A program made the position numbers and the translations under genes. DNA of 43,090 bases from assembly GCA_947496375.1 (NCBI GenBank), contig CANMCY010000018.1, positions 1-43,090 on the forward strand, in the 5' to 3' direction. Below are positions 9,162 to 17,876 of the stretch, piece by piece. The stretch is from Flavobacteriales bacterium (lineage in GTDB: Bacteria > Bacteroidota > Bacteroidia > NS11-12g > UBA955). The notes under the pieces are model-generated. The model was not told where the DNA came from. It ran no database searches and saw only the letters and a list, made by a program, of their open reading frames with translations. Every line of letters begins with the position of its first letter. Positions within the stretch are counted from its first letter, which is position 1.

Positions 9162-10406
9162 TTACAAACCCATTTCCTCTTCACTAATCACTTTCTTGAT
9201 GATTTCAGTTGCCTGCTCAATTTGTTCCTTATTAATAATCAAAGGCGGGGCAAACCGGATAATATTCCTGTGGGTTTGCTTGGCAAGTAAACCATGCTGT
9301 AACATTGATACACAAATATCCCAGGCAGTTTTACCGGATCCATATGGCAATATTTCCATGGCGTTTAACAATCCCATGCCGCGAACATCTTTGATTAATG
9401 GACTTTTAATTTTTTTAAGATCAGCCCTGAAAAGTTCCCCCATCGCTCTGGCATTCTCGCACAATTGTTCGTCTATGATAACTTTTAAAGATGCCATTCC
9501 TACAGCGCATGCCAAGGGATTTCCTCCAAAAGTACTGCCATGCTGACCGGGTTTTAGCGTTTTCATTACATCATCTCTTCCTAAAACGGCACTTACCGGA
9601 TACACCCCACCCCCTAATGCTTTTCCCAGCACCAGTAAATCGGGTTTTACATTCTCATGTTCACAACATGTCATTGCTCCCGTTCTGCCAAGACCTGTCT
9701 GAACTTCATCAGCAATAAACAATACATTGTACCGGCTGCATATTTCTCTTACACCCTTCAGATAACCCGGATCAGGAACTATCACCCCGGCTTCACCCTG
9801 AATGGGTTCCACCATAAATGCGACCACATCGGGGTTTTTACAAACCTCTTCCAGCTGATGTAAATCATTGTATGGAATCAAGTCGAATCCCGGCACAAAT
9901 GGGCCGAATCCGTTCCTGCTGTTCTCATCTGTACTTGAGGAAATTGCCGCAATACTTCTTCCCCAAAAATTACCGGCAGCAAAAATAATTCTGGCATTAT
10001 TTTCACTAACACCCTTTACCTCATATCCCCATTTTCTTGCCAGTTTTACTGCAGATTCTGAGGCCTCAACCCCCGTATTCATAGGCAATACTCGATCAAA
10101 CCCAAAAGTATTGGCCATAAATTCGAGATAGGGCCCCAGTTTATTATTGTGAAACGCTCTGCTTGTTAGTGACAAACTTGCTGCCTGGGATTGAAGTGCC
10201 TGCAAAATGACAGGATGGGCATGACCCTGGTTAACCGCGCTGTATGCCGATAAAAAATCCAGATACTTTTTTCCATCCACGTCCCATACATACACGCCAC
10301 TGCCCTGAGCCAACACAACCGGAAGCGGATGATAATTAAAAACCCCAAATCGTTCCTCCAAATCAACAAATTTTCGGGCACCTTCCGTAAAAAGATCACT
10401 CTGCAT
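9162..10406 (-). CDS. rocD: Ornithine aminotransferase (ornithine-oxo-acid transaminase)
   Basis: Class III PLP-dependent aminotransferase converting L-ornithine and 2-oxoglutarate to glutamate-5-semialdehyde and glutamate, linking arginine and proline metabolism. 414 residues from ATG 10406 (a GTG immediately upstream is less likely). Motifs: [32 protein letters not shown] (near residue 110), EPIQGEAGV, the PLP-contacting Asp in [13 protein letters not shown] (about 233), and the Schiff-base lysine in [10 protein letters not shown] (about 262). The GVYPVSAVL and NTGVEA sequences point to ornithine rather than acetylornithine aminotransferase. It is followed by the OmpA gene after 89 bases; no pathway partner is adjacent. 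Confidence 0.93.
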   Translation of the reverse strand: MQSDLFTEGARKFVDLEERFGVFNYHPLPVVLAQGSGVYVWDVDGKKYLDFLSAYSAVNQGHAHPVILQALQSQAASLSLTSRAFHNNKLGPYLEFMANTFGFDRVLPMNTGVEASESAVKLARKWGYEVKGVSENNARIIFAAGNFWGRSIAAISSSTDENSRNGFGPFVPGFDLIPYNDLHQLEEVCKNPDVVAFMVEPIQGEAGVIVPDPGYLKGVREICSRYNVLFIADEVQTGLGRTGAMTCCEHENVKPDLLVLGKALGGGVYPVSAVLGRDDVMKTLKPGQHGSTFGGNPLACAVGMASLKVIIDEQLCENARAMGELFRADLKKIKSPLIKDVRGMGLLNAMEILPYGSGKTAWDICVSMLQHGLLAKQTHRNIIRFAPPLIINKEQIEQATEIIKKVISEEEMGL

Positions 10407-10410
10407 CACG

Positions 10411-10418
10411 CAAATTTA
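10411..10418 (-). promoter_or_regulatory. Perfect -7 box TAAATTTG directly before rocD
   Basis: On the minus strand TAAATTTG matches the Bacteroidota -7 consensus TAnnTTTG exactly and ends only 4 bases before the rocD ATG, so transcription would start at or about the start codon. No convincing -33 TTTG is visible at the expected spacing. Confidence 0.45.
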
Positions 10419-10458
10419 CCCCAAAGAAGTAATATTTCTTGCTTAAATTGCAGGTCTG

Positions 10459-13400
10459 ATGCCCGGTTTGCGTTACATCCCCATCATCGTTCTTGCATGC
10501 TTCCTGCCCTATTGGGGTAAAAGTCAGGGGATTTATTCGGATTTTGGCCAAAACCGTGTACAATACAATTCATTTCACTGGACTGCTTACAGAAGCGAAA
10601 CCGCTGATTTTCTTTATCATGACAGTCAATTGAGATATGCCGTAGATTTTGCCGACAAAACCATTGCAGAGCAGCTGCCAAAAATCGAAAAATTGTTGGG
10701 TTACAAATCATCAAACCGCCCCCAGTTCATGATTTACGGGAGTATGAGTGATTACAAACAGAACAATATCGGATACGTTAATCCCCAGTGGCACTCCGGT
10801 GGCATAACTTTCATACCGGCAGAAGCAGTGCCAATCTACCATGATGGCAATTTTGCCGCGTTTAAAACACGAATAACGCAGGGTATCAGTGACTTCCTTA
10901 TCAGAGAAATGATATACGGAGGCACTTTACAAGACCGATTTGAAAGATTGAAAAGTCCTGCACTGCCTTTCTGGTTTACAGATGGTTTAAGCGGTATCAT
11001 CTCCGAGGGATGGGGGGCGGAACAAGAAACTGATTTAAGGGATGGTTTTGCAACAGGTACATTCGACAATGTTAATTTGCTGACTAGGGATGAGCAATCA
11101 TTAATGGGTAGAAGTGTATGGAAATTTATCATTGACCGACACGGTAAAGATGTGGTTGCCGGTATCATGTTTATTGCCCGGTATACCCATTCTGCGGAAG
11201 CCGGTATATCCTATTATTCCAAAAATCAATTGTCAGATTTTCTGCAGCAATGGAAAGAAAAGTGTCGGGCAGACTTTGAAAACACTACGGGCATGATACT
11301 TCCCAGGGGTAAAGCTGAGATTCCCCGAAAAATCAACAAATTACGCATATCGGGTGCGGGCCTTAATCAGGATGGTAAAACGCTTTCACTTATCACACAT
11401 GATCATGGAAAATTTGCTGTCTGGCTTTATTCTGTAGACAACAACAGGACACAGAAAATTTATGAAGGCGGACAAAAAGTGCTCAATCAAATCAATGATT
11501 TTACCTTTCCTAAGGCCAAATGGAGAAACAATAAATTGTATATTTTAACTTTTGAGAAAGGCAATTATTTTCTATTAACCTTCAATAAACAGGGTAAAAA
11601 CATCGCCAGATTATCCTTCAGCAGCTTCAAAGCCGTTAATGATTTCGCTTTGCACCCCGATAGAGACAGCATAGTATTCTCAGCCACAAACATGAGTATC
11701 TCCCAGCTCTATACTTCCGCTTTAACCGGTGGTGGTGTTAAACAGATAACGCGGGATACAATGTATAAAAACAACCTACTTTGGTTGAACAATAGTCGTC
11801 TTGTTTACACTGCCAATTCAGCCGATAATATCAATAATTTATTTATGTGGGGAGAAGCCGGAAACAAACAAATCACCCAATTCAAAACTCCGGTATCTAT
11901 TCTATCTCCAATACCCCTGAATGATAGTATCATTGGTTTTTTGTCAGACATCAGCGGCTTGCAAAATGCATGGTACTCCCCTATTTATTTCTACGCGGAA
12001 CCCAAGGGATTAACCCATTACGCCAGATCTATATACAGTCAAAACATTTCCGGAGACAAAAGCACCTTTGCAGAGGTTGTCAAAGTCAATGGGCGAATAA
12101 CCCTGTTTATGGGTAACGTAAATGAAAACCCCGAAAAGGATGCCATCAATATTCCCATAAATACTCAATTGAATAATTGGAAAAAAGGATTAATTGTAAA
12201 TGAAAACAGTACCATTCTATTAAAGGATACCCAGTCTGTAAATTATGATGGCAACCTTATCCGGCAGGATACTGTGTCAAAAACGTATAAATATCAAACG
12301 GGATTTCCGGTTATAGATTATCCTGAAACAATAACCGAAAGTGATATTCCCAAGAGCAAGCAGCTGATTAGGACCAATCTCAATCCCATCACCCCTGATT
12401 TTATTGTAACCCAGATTGATAACCGAAACCTTGGAACATATCTTTATGACAACAGTGTACCTATGATGGTCATGAGAAACCCTTGGTTAATGCCTTATTT
12501 CAAAGTTTCATTGTCAGACCTGCAGCGCAATGTGAACATTGAGGGTGGGGTCAGAAGCAGTTTAGACCTGGCTTTTACCGATTTTCATTTTAAAATAGGC
12601 CGTTACGCAAACAGGTTTGATTATGAATTTTTATACTACAGAAGAAACAGAAAGTTTGACAATGAGCCGAATTTATATCAGCAATATGGAACCCAATTGC
12701 TTGATTTTAAAATAATGCTTCCATCCGATGAACGATCACGCTACACTTACATTACAGGATTGCGGGAGGATCACATTACCACCAAAATTACCGAAATACA
12801 GGCAGCACAAATAGAGGACAAGGTGAACCGCTTCTGGAGTAACAGAATGGAAATCATGTTTGATAACAGCACGAGTTCCGGTCTTAACCAAATGAGAGGC
12901 AGTCGAATTAAATTTGGCCTGCAACACATGATGAATACGAAAAATGCGCAAACATTAATTTGGGCAGAATCGGATATTCGGTTTTACATTCCTGTATGGA
13001 AAAGCATCAGTTTTGCGCAGCGAATTGCAGGAATTTACAATCTGGGGGCGCATAAGGCGGCCTTTTATCTAGGAGGAGTAGAAAACTGGACGGCAAAAGA
13101 ACAACTCCCGGAAAAGCCCACATTGCTAAACCCTGAAAATATTCAATTTCAATCCTGGGTATGCAATCTGAGGGGGCATTACAGGGGTGCCCGCATGGGA
13201 AATAGCTTTCTGCTTAGCAATGCTGAACTCAGATGGCAATTGATGAAAATGATTTACAAACGGCCTGTGTCATCTGAATTTATTAAACATTTCACCCTAA
13301 CAGCATTCCTGGATGCCGGTTGCGCTTTTACAGGCAAATCGCCTGCTGACATTGCCAATCCCTACAATACAAATTATGTAACAACACCCAATTATTCCAT

Positions 13401-13560
13401 GAGTATAACATCCCGCAGAAATCCTTGGCTTATGGGTGCCGGTTATGGAATACGGTCTCGTGTTTTGGGATATTTTATTAAATATGACAGGGCCTGGGGG
13501 TGGCAGGAAAGTCAATGGAACAAACCCATTCAATACATCAGTCTGGGGCTGGACTTTTAA
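10459..13560 (+). CDS. Large secreted/outer-membrane protein: degenerate peptidase MA-like domain, propeller-like middle, C-terminal barrel
   Basis: 1033 residues beginning with a signal peptide (MPGLRYIPIIVLACFLPYWGKSQ). Residues 40-280 resemble the peptidase MA-like (gluzincin) fold: YHDSQLRYA, then where HExxH is expected the sequence reads LIREMIYGG (about 147-155), followed by LPFWFTDGLSGI (169-180), equivalent to the family's PxWLxEG motif. The zinc ligands are therefore missing and proteolysis is unlikely. Residues about 290-560 contain repeated short beta motifs (TLSLITHDHGKFAVWLY, SIVFSATNMSISQLY, RLVYTANSADNINNLF) like TolB/PD40 propellers. The last 400 residues look like an outer-membrane barrel ending LGLDF. 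It resembles uncharacterised TolB-like Bacteroidota proteins. It lies 52 bases from divergent rocD and 100 bases before mreB. Function unknown. Confidence 0.7.
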   Translation: MPGLRYIPIIVLACFLPYWGKSQGIYSDFGQNRVQYNSFHWTAYRSETADFLYHDSQLRYAVDFADKTIAEQLPKIEKLLGYKSSNRPQFMIYGSMSDYKQNNIGYVNPQWHSGGITFIPAEAVPIYHDGNFAAFKTRITQGISDFLIREMIYGGTLQDRFERLKSPALPFWFTDGLSGIISEGWGAEQETDLRDGFATGTFDNVNLLTRDEQSLMGRSVWKFIIDRHGKDVVAGIMFIARYTHSAEAGISYYSKNQLSDFLQQWKEKCRADFENTTGMILPRGKAEIPRKINKLRISGAGLNQDGKTLSLITHDHGKFAVWLYSVDNNRTQKIYEGGQKVLNQINDFTFPKAKWRNNKLYILTFEKGNYFLLTFNKQGKNIARLSFSSFKAVNDFALHPDRDSIVFSATNMSISQLYTSALTGGGVKQITRDTMYKNNLLWLNNSRLVYTANSADNINNLFMWGEAGNKQITQFKTPVSILSPIPLNDSIIGFLSDISGLQNAWYSPIYFYAEPKGLTHYARSIYSQNISGDKSTFAEVVKVNGRITLFMGNVNENPEKDAINIPINTQLNNWKKGLIVNENSTILLKDTQSVNYDGNLIRQDTVSKTYKYQTGFPVIDYPETITESDIPKSKQLIRTNLNPITPDFIVTQIDNRNLGTYLYDNSVPMMVMRNPWLMPYFKVSLSDLQRNVNIEGGVRSSLDLAFTDFHFKIGRYANRFDYEFLYYRRNRKFDNEPNLYQQYGTQLLDFKIMLPSDERSRYTYITGLREDHITTKITEIQAAQIEDKVNRFWSNRMEIMFDNSTSSGLNQMRGSRIKFGLQHMMNTKNAQTLIWAESDIRFYIPVWKSISFAQRIAGIYNLGAHKAAFYLGGVENWTAKEQLPEKPTLLNPENIQFQSWVCNLRGHYRGARMGNSFLLSNAELRWQLMKMIYKRPVSSEFIKHFTLTAFLDAGCAFTGKSPADIANPYNTNYVTTPNYSMSITSRRNPWLMGAGYGIRSRVLGYFIKYDRAWGWQESQWNKPIQYISLGLDF

Positions 13561-13596
13561 ATTGTACTGCCCCGGCCAAGCCGGCTGCAATTTTTT
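13561..13596 (+). terminator. Weak possible terminator after the large barrel protein
   Basis: Directly after the stop codon, CCGGC and GCCGG form a 5-bp GC stem with a 3-base CAA loop, flanked by ATTG/CAAT that could pair around an internal loop, followed by TTTTTT. The U-tract is separated from the stem by a few bases, so efficiency is doubtful. Confidence 0.4.
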
Positions 13597-13660
13597 ATCC
13601 CGTTTTCAAAGAAAATAGCAACTTTTATGTTTATTTTGCAGACTGATATAAAACGCAAAA

Positions 13661-14686
13661 ATGGGCTTATTCAGTTTTCTGACGCAGGAACTTGCCATTG
13701 ACCTAGGCACGGCCAACACGCTAATCATACACAAAGACAAAGTTGTGGTGGACGAACCCTCTATCATTGCCATGGAAAAAGCCACCGGCAATGTAATTGC
13801 CATAGGAAAAGAGGCCATGCAAATGTTTGGTAAAGAAAACGAGGGAATCAAAACCATAAGACCATTGAAGGATGGCGTAATTGCAGATTTTCAGGCCGCA
13901 GAACACATGATCAGGGGTATGATAAAAATGATTAACCAGAAACAGAAGTGGATTTCTCCCCAGCTGAAAATGGTTATCTGCATACCGTCAGGAATAACGG
14001 AAGTGGAAAAACGGGCTGTTAAGGACAGCGCAGAGCGCAGCGGTGCCAAAGAAGTTTATCTTATTCACGAACCCATGGCGGCGGCTGTGGGTATTGGTAT
14101 AGACGTAGTTCAACCTCAGGGTAACATGATCATTGACATCGGTGGTGGTACCACAGAGATTGCCATTATTGCCCTGGGTGGCATAGTTTGCGACGAAAGC
14201 ATACGGGTGGCCGGTGATGAGTTCAACTTGGATATTGTTGAATATATGCGCAGGGAACACAATCTGCTCATCGGTGAAAGAACTGCGGAAAAGATTAAAA
14301 TACATATTGGCAGCGCTTTACAAGAGTTGGACAACCCACCTGAGGATTACCCTGTTTTTGGCAGGGATTTAATGACAGGTATTCCCAAACAAATTATGGT
14401 AAGCTATTCAGAAATCGCGCGATCGCTGGACAAGAGTATCATGAAAATAGAGGAAGCAATACTCAGGGCTTTGGAGCAATCTCCTCCCGAACTGAGTGCG
14501 GATATTTTAACCAATGGTATTTGGCTTACCGGTGGCGGTGCTCTATTAAGGGGACTAGACAAGCGCGTAAGTGCCAAAACCAAACTTAGAGTTTCCATAG
14601 CGGAAGACCCCTTGCGTGCGGTAGTGCGAGGAACCGGAATTGCGCTAAGGAACATTGGTAAATTCAAATTTTTGATGACAGCTTAA
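13661..14686 (+). CDS. mreB: Rod shape-determining protein MreB (actin-like)
   Basis: Bacterial actin that forms membrane-associated filaments guiding lateral-wall synthesis. 341 residues, normal length. The N-terminal amphipathic helix MGLFSFLTQ precedes phosphate-1 motif AIDLGTANTLI; further motifs are VDEPSIIAM, the hydrophobic CIPSGITEVEKRAVKDSAERSGAKEVYLIHEP region (residues about 107-138), phosphate-2 IDIGGGTTEIA, and the adenosine motif WLTGGGALLRGL near residue 290. First gene of an elongasome operon with mreC 10 bases downstream. A TATTTTG sequence about 22 bases before the ATG is one base short of the Bacteroidota -7 box and may be its promoter. Confidence 0.97.
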   Translation: MGLFSFLTQELAIDLGTANTLIIHKDKVVVDEPSIIAMEKATGNVIAIGKEAMQMFGKENEGIKTIRPLKDGVIADFQAAEHMIRGMIKMINQKQKWISPQLKMVICIPSGITEVEKRAVKDSAERSGAKEVYLIHEPMAAAVGIGIDVVQPQGNMIIDIGGGTTEIAIIALGGIVCDESIRVAGDEFNLDIVEYMRREHNLLIGERTAEKIKIHIGSALQELDNPPEDYPVFGRDLMTGIPKQIMVSYSEIARSLDKSIMKIEEAILRALEQSPPELSADILTNGIWLTGGGALLRGLDKRVSAKTKLRVSIAEDPLRAVVRGTGIALRNIGKFKFLMTA

Positions 14687-14696
14687 TTGTTAAAAC

Positions 14697-15533
14697 ATGG
14701 TTTTTCTGTTCAGACTTATAAGGAAAAACCTGTTTTTTATTTTATATCTCCTGCTTATGGTATTTAGCATTGGGCAGGTTGTACGATTCAACATATATCA
14801 ACAGAGCTATTTTTTTAACACAAGCAGCGCCTTTGCCAACGGTTTGTCCAGAGCTAAAACCAATGTAACAGATTATTTCAAGCTGGCAGATGTCAATCAA
14901 TCACTCGCAGAGGAAAACAGAAAATTGCGTGCTGCCCTAATCGAAAATCAACAGTTAAATGACAGCAGCAGTCATTTGATCAAAGATTCATTAGGTAAGA
15001 AAAAATACGAGTATCTCACCGCAAATGTTGTGCAGCTAACAACACACCTTCAGAACAATTTTATTACCATAGACAAAGGCAGCAATCAGGGGATCCGCAA
15101 AGACATGGCTGTATTAAGCCCTTCCGGTATTGCAGGGATTGTAATAGATGTTACCGAAGATTTTTCATTGGTGCTGTCTGCCATTAACTCACAGTTTAAG
15201 GCGACCCCCATGATACCCCAAACCAATTTCAGGGATGGCTCTGTCAGTTGGAATGGTAAAGACCCTACCATAATTCAGCTAAATGGTGTCAGCAGATTTG
15301 AGAAGATTACACCCGGTATGAACGTTGTGACCAGCAACTATTCCGTTAAGTTTCCACCAGGCATTCCCATTGGTAAAATTGAGCGGGTTAGTAAAACCGG
15401 TGGTAGCAGTTTTTATGATATTGATATTAAACTCGCCACCGATTTTCGTAAAATAAGCCATGTGTATGTGGTGAATTATCAATTCTCATCTCAAATCGAT
15501 ACATTGAATAGGAGGTCAAACCGTGGCAATTGA
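14697..15533 (+). CDS. mreC: Rod shape-determining protein MreC
   Basis: Periplasmic elongasome scaffold anchored by one N-terminal transmembrane helix (about residues 10-28, FFILYLLLMVFSIGQVV). A coiled coil follows (LADVNQSLAEENRKLRAAL, about 62-85), then the two beta-barrel domains with family motifs ITIDKGSNQGIRKDMAV, SGIAGIVIDV and FPPGIPIGKIERV. 278 residues, typical. Placed between mreB and mreD; its last 11 bases overlap the start of mreD. It is expected to bind and activate PBP2/RodA, both encoded downstream. Confidence 0.95.
   Translation: MVFLFRLIRKNLFFILYLLLMVFSIGQVVRFNIYQQSYFFNTSSAFANGLSRAKTNVTDYFKLADVNQSLAEENRKLRAALIENQQLNDSSSHLIKDSLGKKKYEYLTANVVQLTTHLQNNFITIDKGSNQGIRKDMAVLSPSGIAGIVIDVTEDFSLVLSAINSQFKATPMIPQTNFRDGSVSWNGKDPTIIQLNGVSRFEKITPGMNVVTSNYSVKFPPGIPIGKIERVSKTGGSSFYDIDIKLATDFRKISHVYVVNYQFSSQIDTLNRRSNRGN
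15510..15516 (+). promoter_or_regulatory. Strong Shine-Dalgarno site for mreD
   Basis: AGGAGGT lies 7 bases (counted from GGAGG) before the GTG start of mreD, inside the mreC coding region. Shine-Dalgarno sites are uncommon in Bacteroidota, and this one fixes the GTG at 15523 as the start. Confidence 0.6.
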
Positions 15534-16035
15534 TTTATTAAGATACCTTTTTGCTACCATCATTCTGGTTTTATTGCAGTTTTTCCTGATTCAGGAAATA
15601 AACTTTGGGGCCTGGTTAAAACCCATGCCTTATATCCTGTTCATATTGTTACTTCCCTTTTCCTACAACCGATTTTTAAAATTGCTTTCGGCCTTTTTTA
15701 TCGGTCTACTGTTGGATATTTTTAGTAACAGTGGCGGTTTGCATGCAGCTGCCTGCGCTACTTTGGCGTTTGGAAGAATTATGACTGATGAAAAACTGAT
15801 AGATGCAGATGCCATTCAGTTGCAGGGCTACCACCATGTAACACCCGAATACAAAAATTTTACGTACTACGCATTGTATGTTTTTTCACTTACGTTTTTA
15901 CATCACTGGGTATATTTTACATTGGATTATTTTACCTTCACCTCGTTTTTTTCGGTTATTGCCACTTCCCTATTAAGCAGTATCGGGACTTTTCTACTAA
16001 TGTTGCTATATAAAATCATAGCTAAAATCCAGTAA
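15523..16035 (+). CDS. mreD: Rod shape-determining protein MreD
   Basis: Small integral membrane component of the elongasome, 170 residues with about five to six hydrophobic segments. The GTG start at 15523 is supported by the AGGAGGT upstream and yields MAIDLLRYLFATIILVLLQFFL. The family signature region FFIGLLLDIFSNSGGLHAAAC (about 55-75; GLxxD followed by GxxxAAC) is recognisable, with the next helices following a short charged loop. Sequence conservation in MreD is low, so position between mreC and PBP2 contributes strongly. PBP2 starts one base after its stop. Confidence 0.9.
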   Translation: MAIDLLRYLFATIILVLLQFFLIQEINFGAWLKPMPYILFILLLPFSYNRFLKLLSAFFIGLLLDIFSNSGGLHAAACATLAFGRIMTDEKLIDADAIQLQGYHHVTPEYKNFTYYALYVFSLTFLHHWVYFTLDYFTFTSFFSVIATSLLSSIGTFLLMLLYKIIAKIQ

Positions 16036-16036
16036 C

Positions 16037-17872
16037 ATGGACTTACACCGGAATCGCAAATTTGTATATCTTGGCCTATTCGGTATCATAGCAATCGTTT
16101 ATTTAATTCAAATTTTTAAGCTTCAATTGCTTAACAACCAGTATGAGCAAAAAGCAATCAATAATGCACTGAATAAAATACCCATTTACCCTGACAGAAG
16201 TATCATTTACGACAGAAACGGGAAGTTGCTTGTTCATAACATTGCGATTTATGATTTAATTGTTTTTCCCGGAAAGGCCAAAAATATAGATACGGCAGCG
16301 TTTTGCACAATCATGAATATAACAGGTGAAGAGTATCACAAATTCATGAACATTGCTCGGGAAAACTCCAAAAAAAGACAAAAAAACAACGTGTTTAACG
16401 GCTCTGCAATCTTTATGAGTAATCTAAGTAAAGATCAATACAGTGCGATTCAGGAAAACCTTTACAGATTTCCGGGATTTTCCGTAGAACCCAAAACAGA
16501 CCGATTATATGCAGTAAAGGGCGGAGCACACATGCTGGGTTATTTGGGTGAGGCGAGTAAAAAACTACTGGCCAAAGACCCGTATTATCGTCCCGGTGAT
16601 TTGGTTGGAATTACAGGAATCGAACACACCTACGAATCCTACATTAGGGGTGTTAAGGGAGTAAAGACCGTATGGCAGGACAGAACCTACACAGAAAGAG
16701 GGGAAGCCAAAGACAACGAATTTAACTCCCCTGCTCAGGCAGGACCTGATTTTTACAGCAGTATCGATTTTGAACTGCAGGAATTTGGTGAAAGTTTGCT
16801 CGCCAACAAAAGAGGCAGTGTAGTAGCCATTGAGCCCTCCAGCGGTGAAATTTTGGCTTTGATCAATAAACCTGATTATGACCCCAATTTATTGGTTGGT
16901 GATGCCAGAGCGCGTTCTTTTAGGCAGTTATTAATTGACCCCAAAAAACCACTTTATAACAGGGCTATTAAAGGAGTGTATCCTCCCGGATCCACATTCA
17001 AGACCGTAATGGCACTCATTGGATGTCAGGAAGGAGTATTAAAACAATCTACTCTTCATGGCTGCAGTGGCGGCTATCACCTGGGAAGTCTTACCGTAGG
17101 TTGTCATCCACACGCGGCCCCCACAGACCTCAAGGGAAGCATTGGCATTTCCTGCAATGCATATTACTGTCAGGTATTCAGGGACATCATTGACAACCCA
17201 AAGTACCCAAACGTAAAATCCGGGTATGCAGTACTTGAAAAACACCTTCGCAGTTTTGGGCTTGGCGGTAAACTGGGGGTAGACTTACCCGGAGAAAACA
17301 AGGGAAATGTTCCCAGTATTAAACAGCTGGACAGAAGACACGGAAAATCTTGGAAAAGCAGCATGATCATCTCACTTGCCATCGGACAGGGTGAAATACT
17401 GCTAACGCCTATGCAAATGGCCAATTGTGCTGCCATCATTGCCAATAAAGGGTGGTTCATTACACCCCACCTGGTCAAGGGAATTGGGGTTAATAAATAC
17501 CTGCCGGATGATTTCAAGAAAAGACACTATACAACGGTTGGAGAACTTTATTACGACTGGGTTATTGACGGCATGGAACTGGTGACCAAACCCGGAGGCA
17601 CTGCATTTGGAACCGGTATAAACGACATGGTGATCTGTGCAAAAACCGGAACCGCTCAAAATCCGCATGGACAAGACCATTCGCTTTACATTGCATTTGC
17701 TCCGAGAGAAAAACCCAAAATTGCCATTGCCGTAATTGTAGAAAATGGTGGCTATGGCGCAACCTGGGCCGCTCCTATTGCCAATCTCATGATTGAAAAT
17801 TATCTAAACCGGGGTAAAAGTCCGGCTCGTCCTGATATGCTGGAACGTATAAAAACTTCTGCCGTTCAATAA
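16037..17872 (+). CDS. mrdA: Penicillin-binding protein 2 (elongasome transpeptidase)
   Basis: Class B PBP that cross-links peptidoglycan during elongation, anchored by an N-terminal helix (about residues 9-30). Dimerisation domain with PDRSIIYDRNGKLL (52-65) and GYLGEASKK; ITGIEHTYESYIRG. Transpeptidase motifs: SxxK as YPPGSTFK with catalytic Ser319, SxN as SCN (372-374), and KTG at about 536-538 (CAKTGTAQNPHG). Four cysteines/His around residues 343-358 (GCSGGYHLGSLTVGCHPH) are reminiscent of the zinc-site loop of some PBP2s; that is an inference. 611 residues, normal. Lies between mreD and rodA, its glycosyltransferase partner. Confidence 0.95.
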   Translation: MDLHRNRKFVYLGLFGIIAIVYLIQIFKLQLLNNQYEQKAINNALNKIPIYPDRSIIYDRNGKLLVHNIAIYDLIVFPGKAKNIDTAAFCTIMNITGEEYHKFMNIARENSKKRQKNNVFNGSAIFMSNLSKDQYSAIQENLYRFPGFSVEPKTDRLYAVKGGAHMLGYLGEASKKLLAKDPYYRPGDLVGITGIEHTYESYIRGVKGVKTVWQDRTYTERGEAKDNEFNSPAQAGPDFYSSIDFELQEFGESLLANKRGSVVAIEPSSGEILALINKPDYDPNLLVGDARARSFRQLLIDPKKPLYNRAIKGVYPPGSTFKTVMALIGCQEGVLKQSTLHGCSGGYHLGSLTVGCHPHAAPTDLKGSIGISCNAYYCQVFRDIIDNPKYPNVKSGYAVLEKHLRSFGLGGKLGVDLPGENKGNVPSIKQLDRRHGKSWKSSMIISLAIGQGEILLTPMQMANCAAIIANKGWFITPHLVKGIGVNKYLPDDFKKRHYTTVGELYYDWVIDGMELVTKPGGTAFGTGINDMVICAKTGTAQNPHGQDHSLYIAFAPREKPKIAIAVIVENGGYGATWAAPIANLMIENYLNRGKSPARPDMLERIKTSAVQ

Positions 17873-17876
17873 TTGT

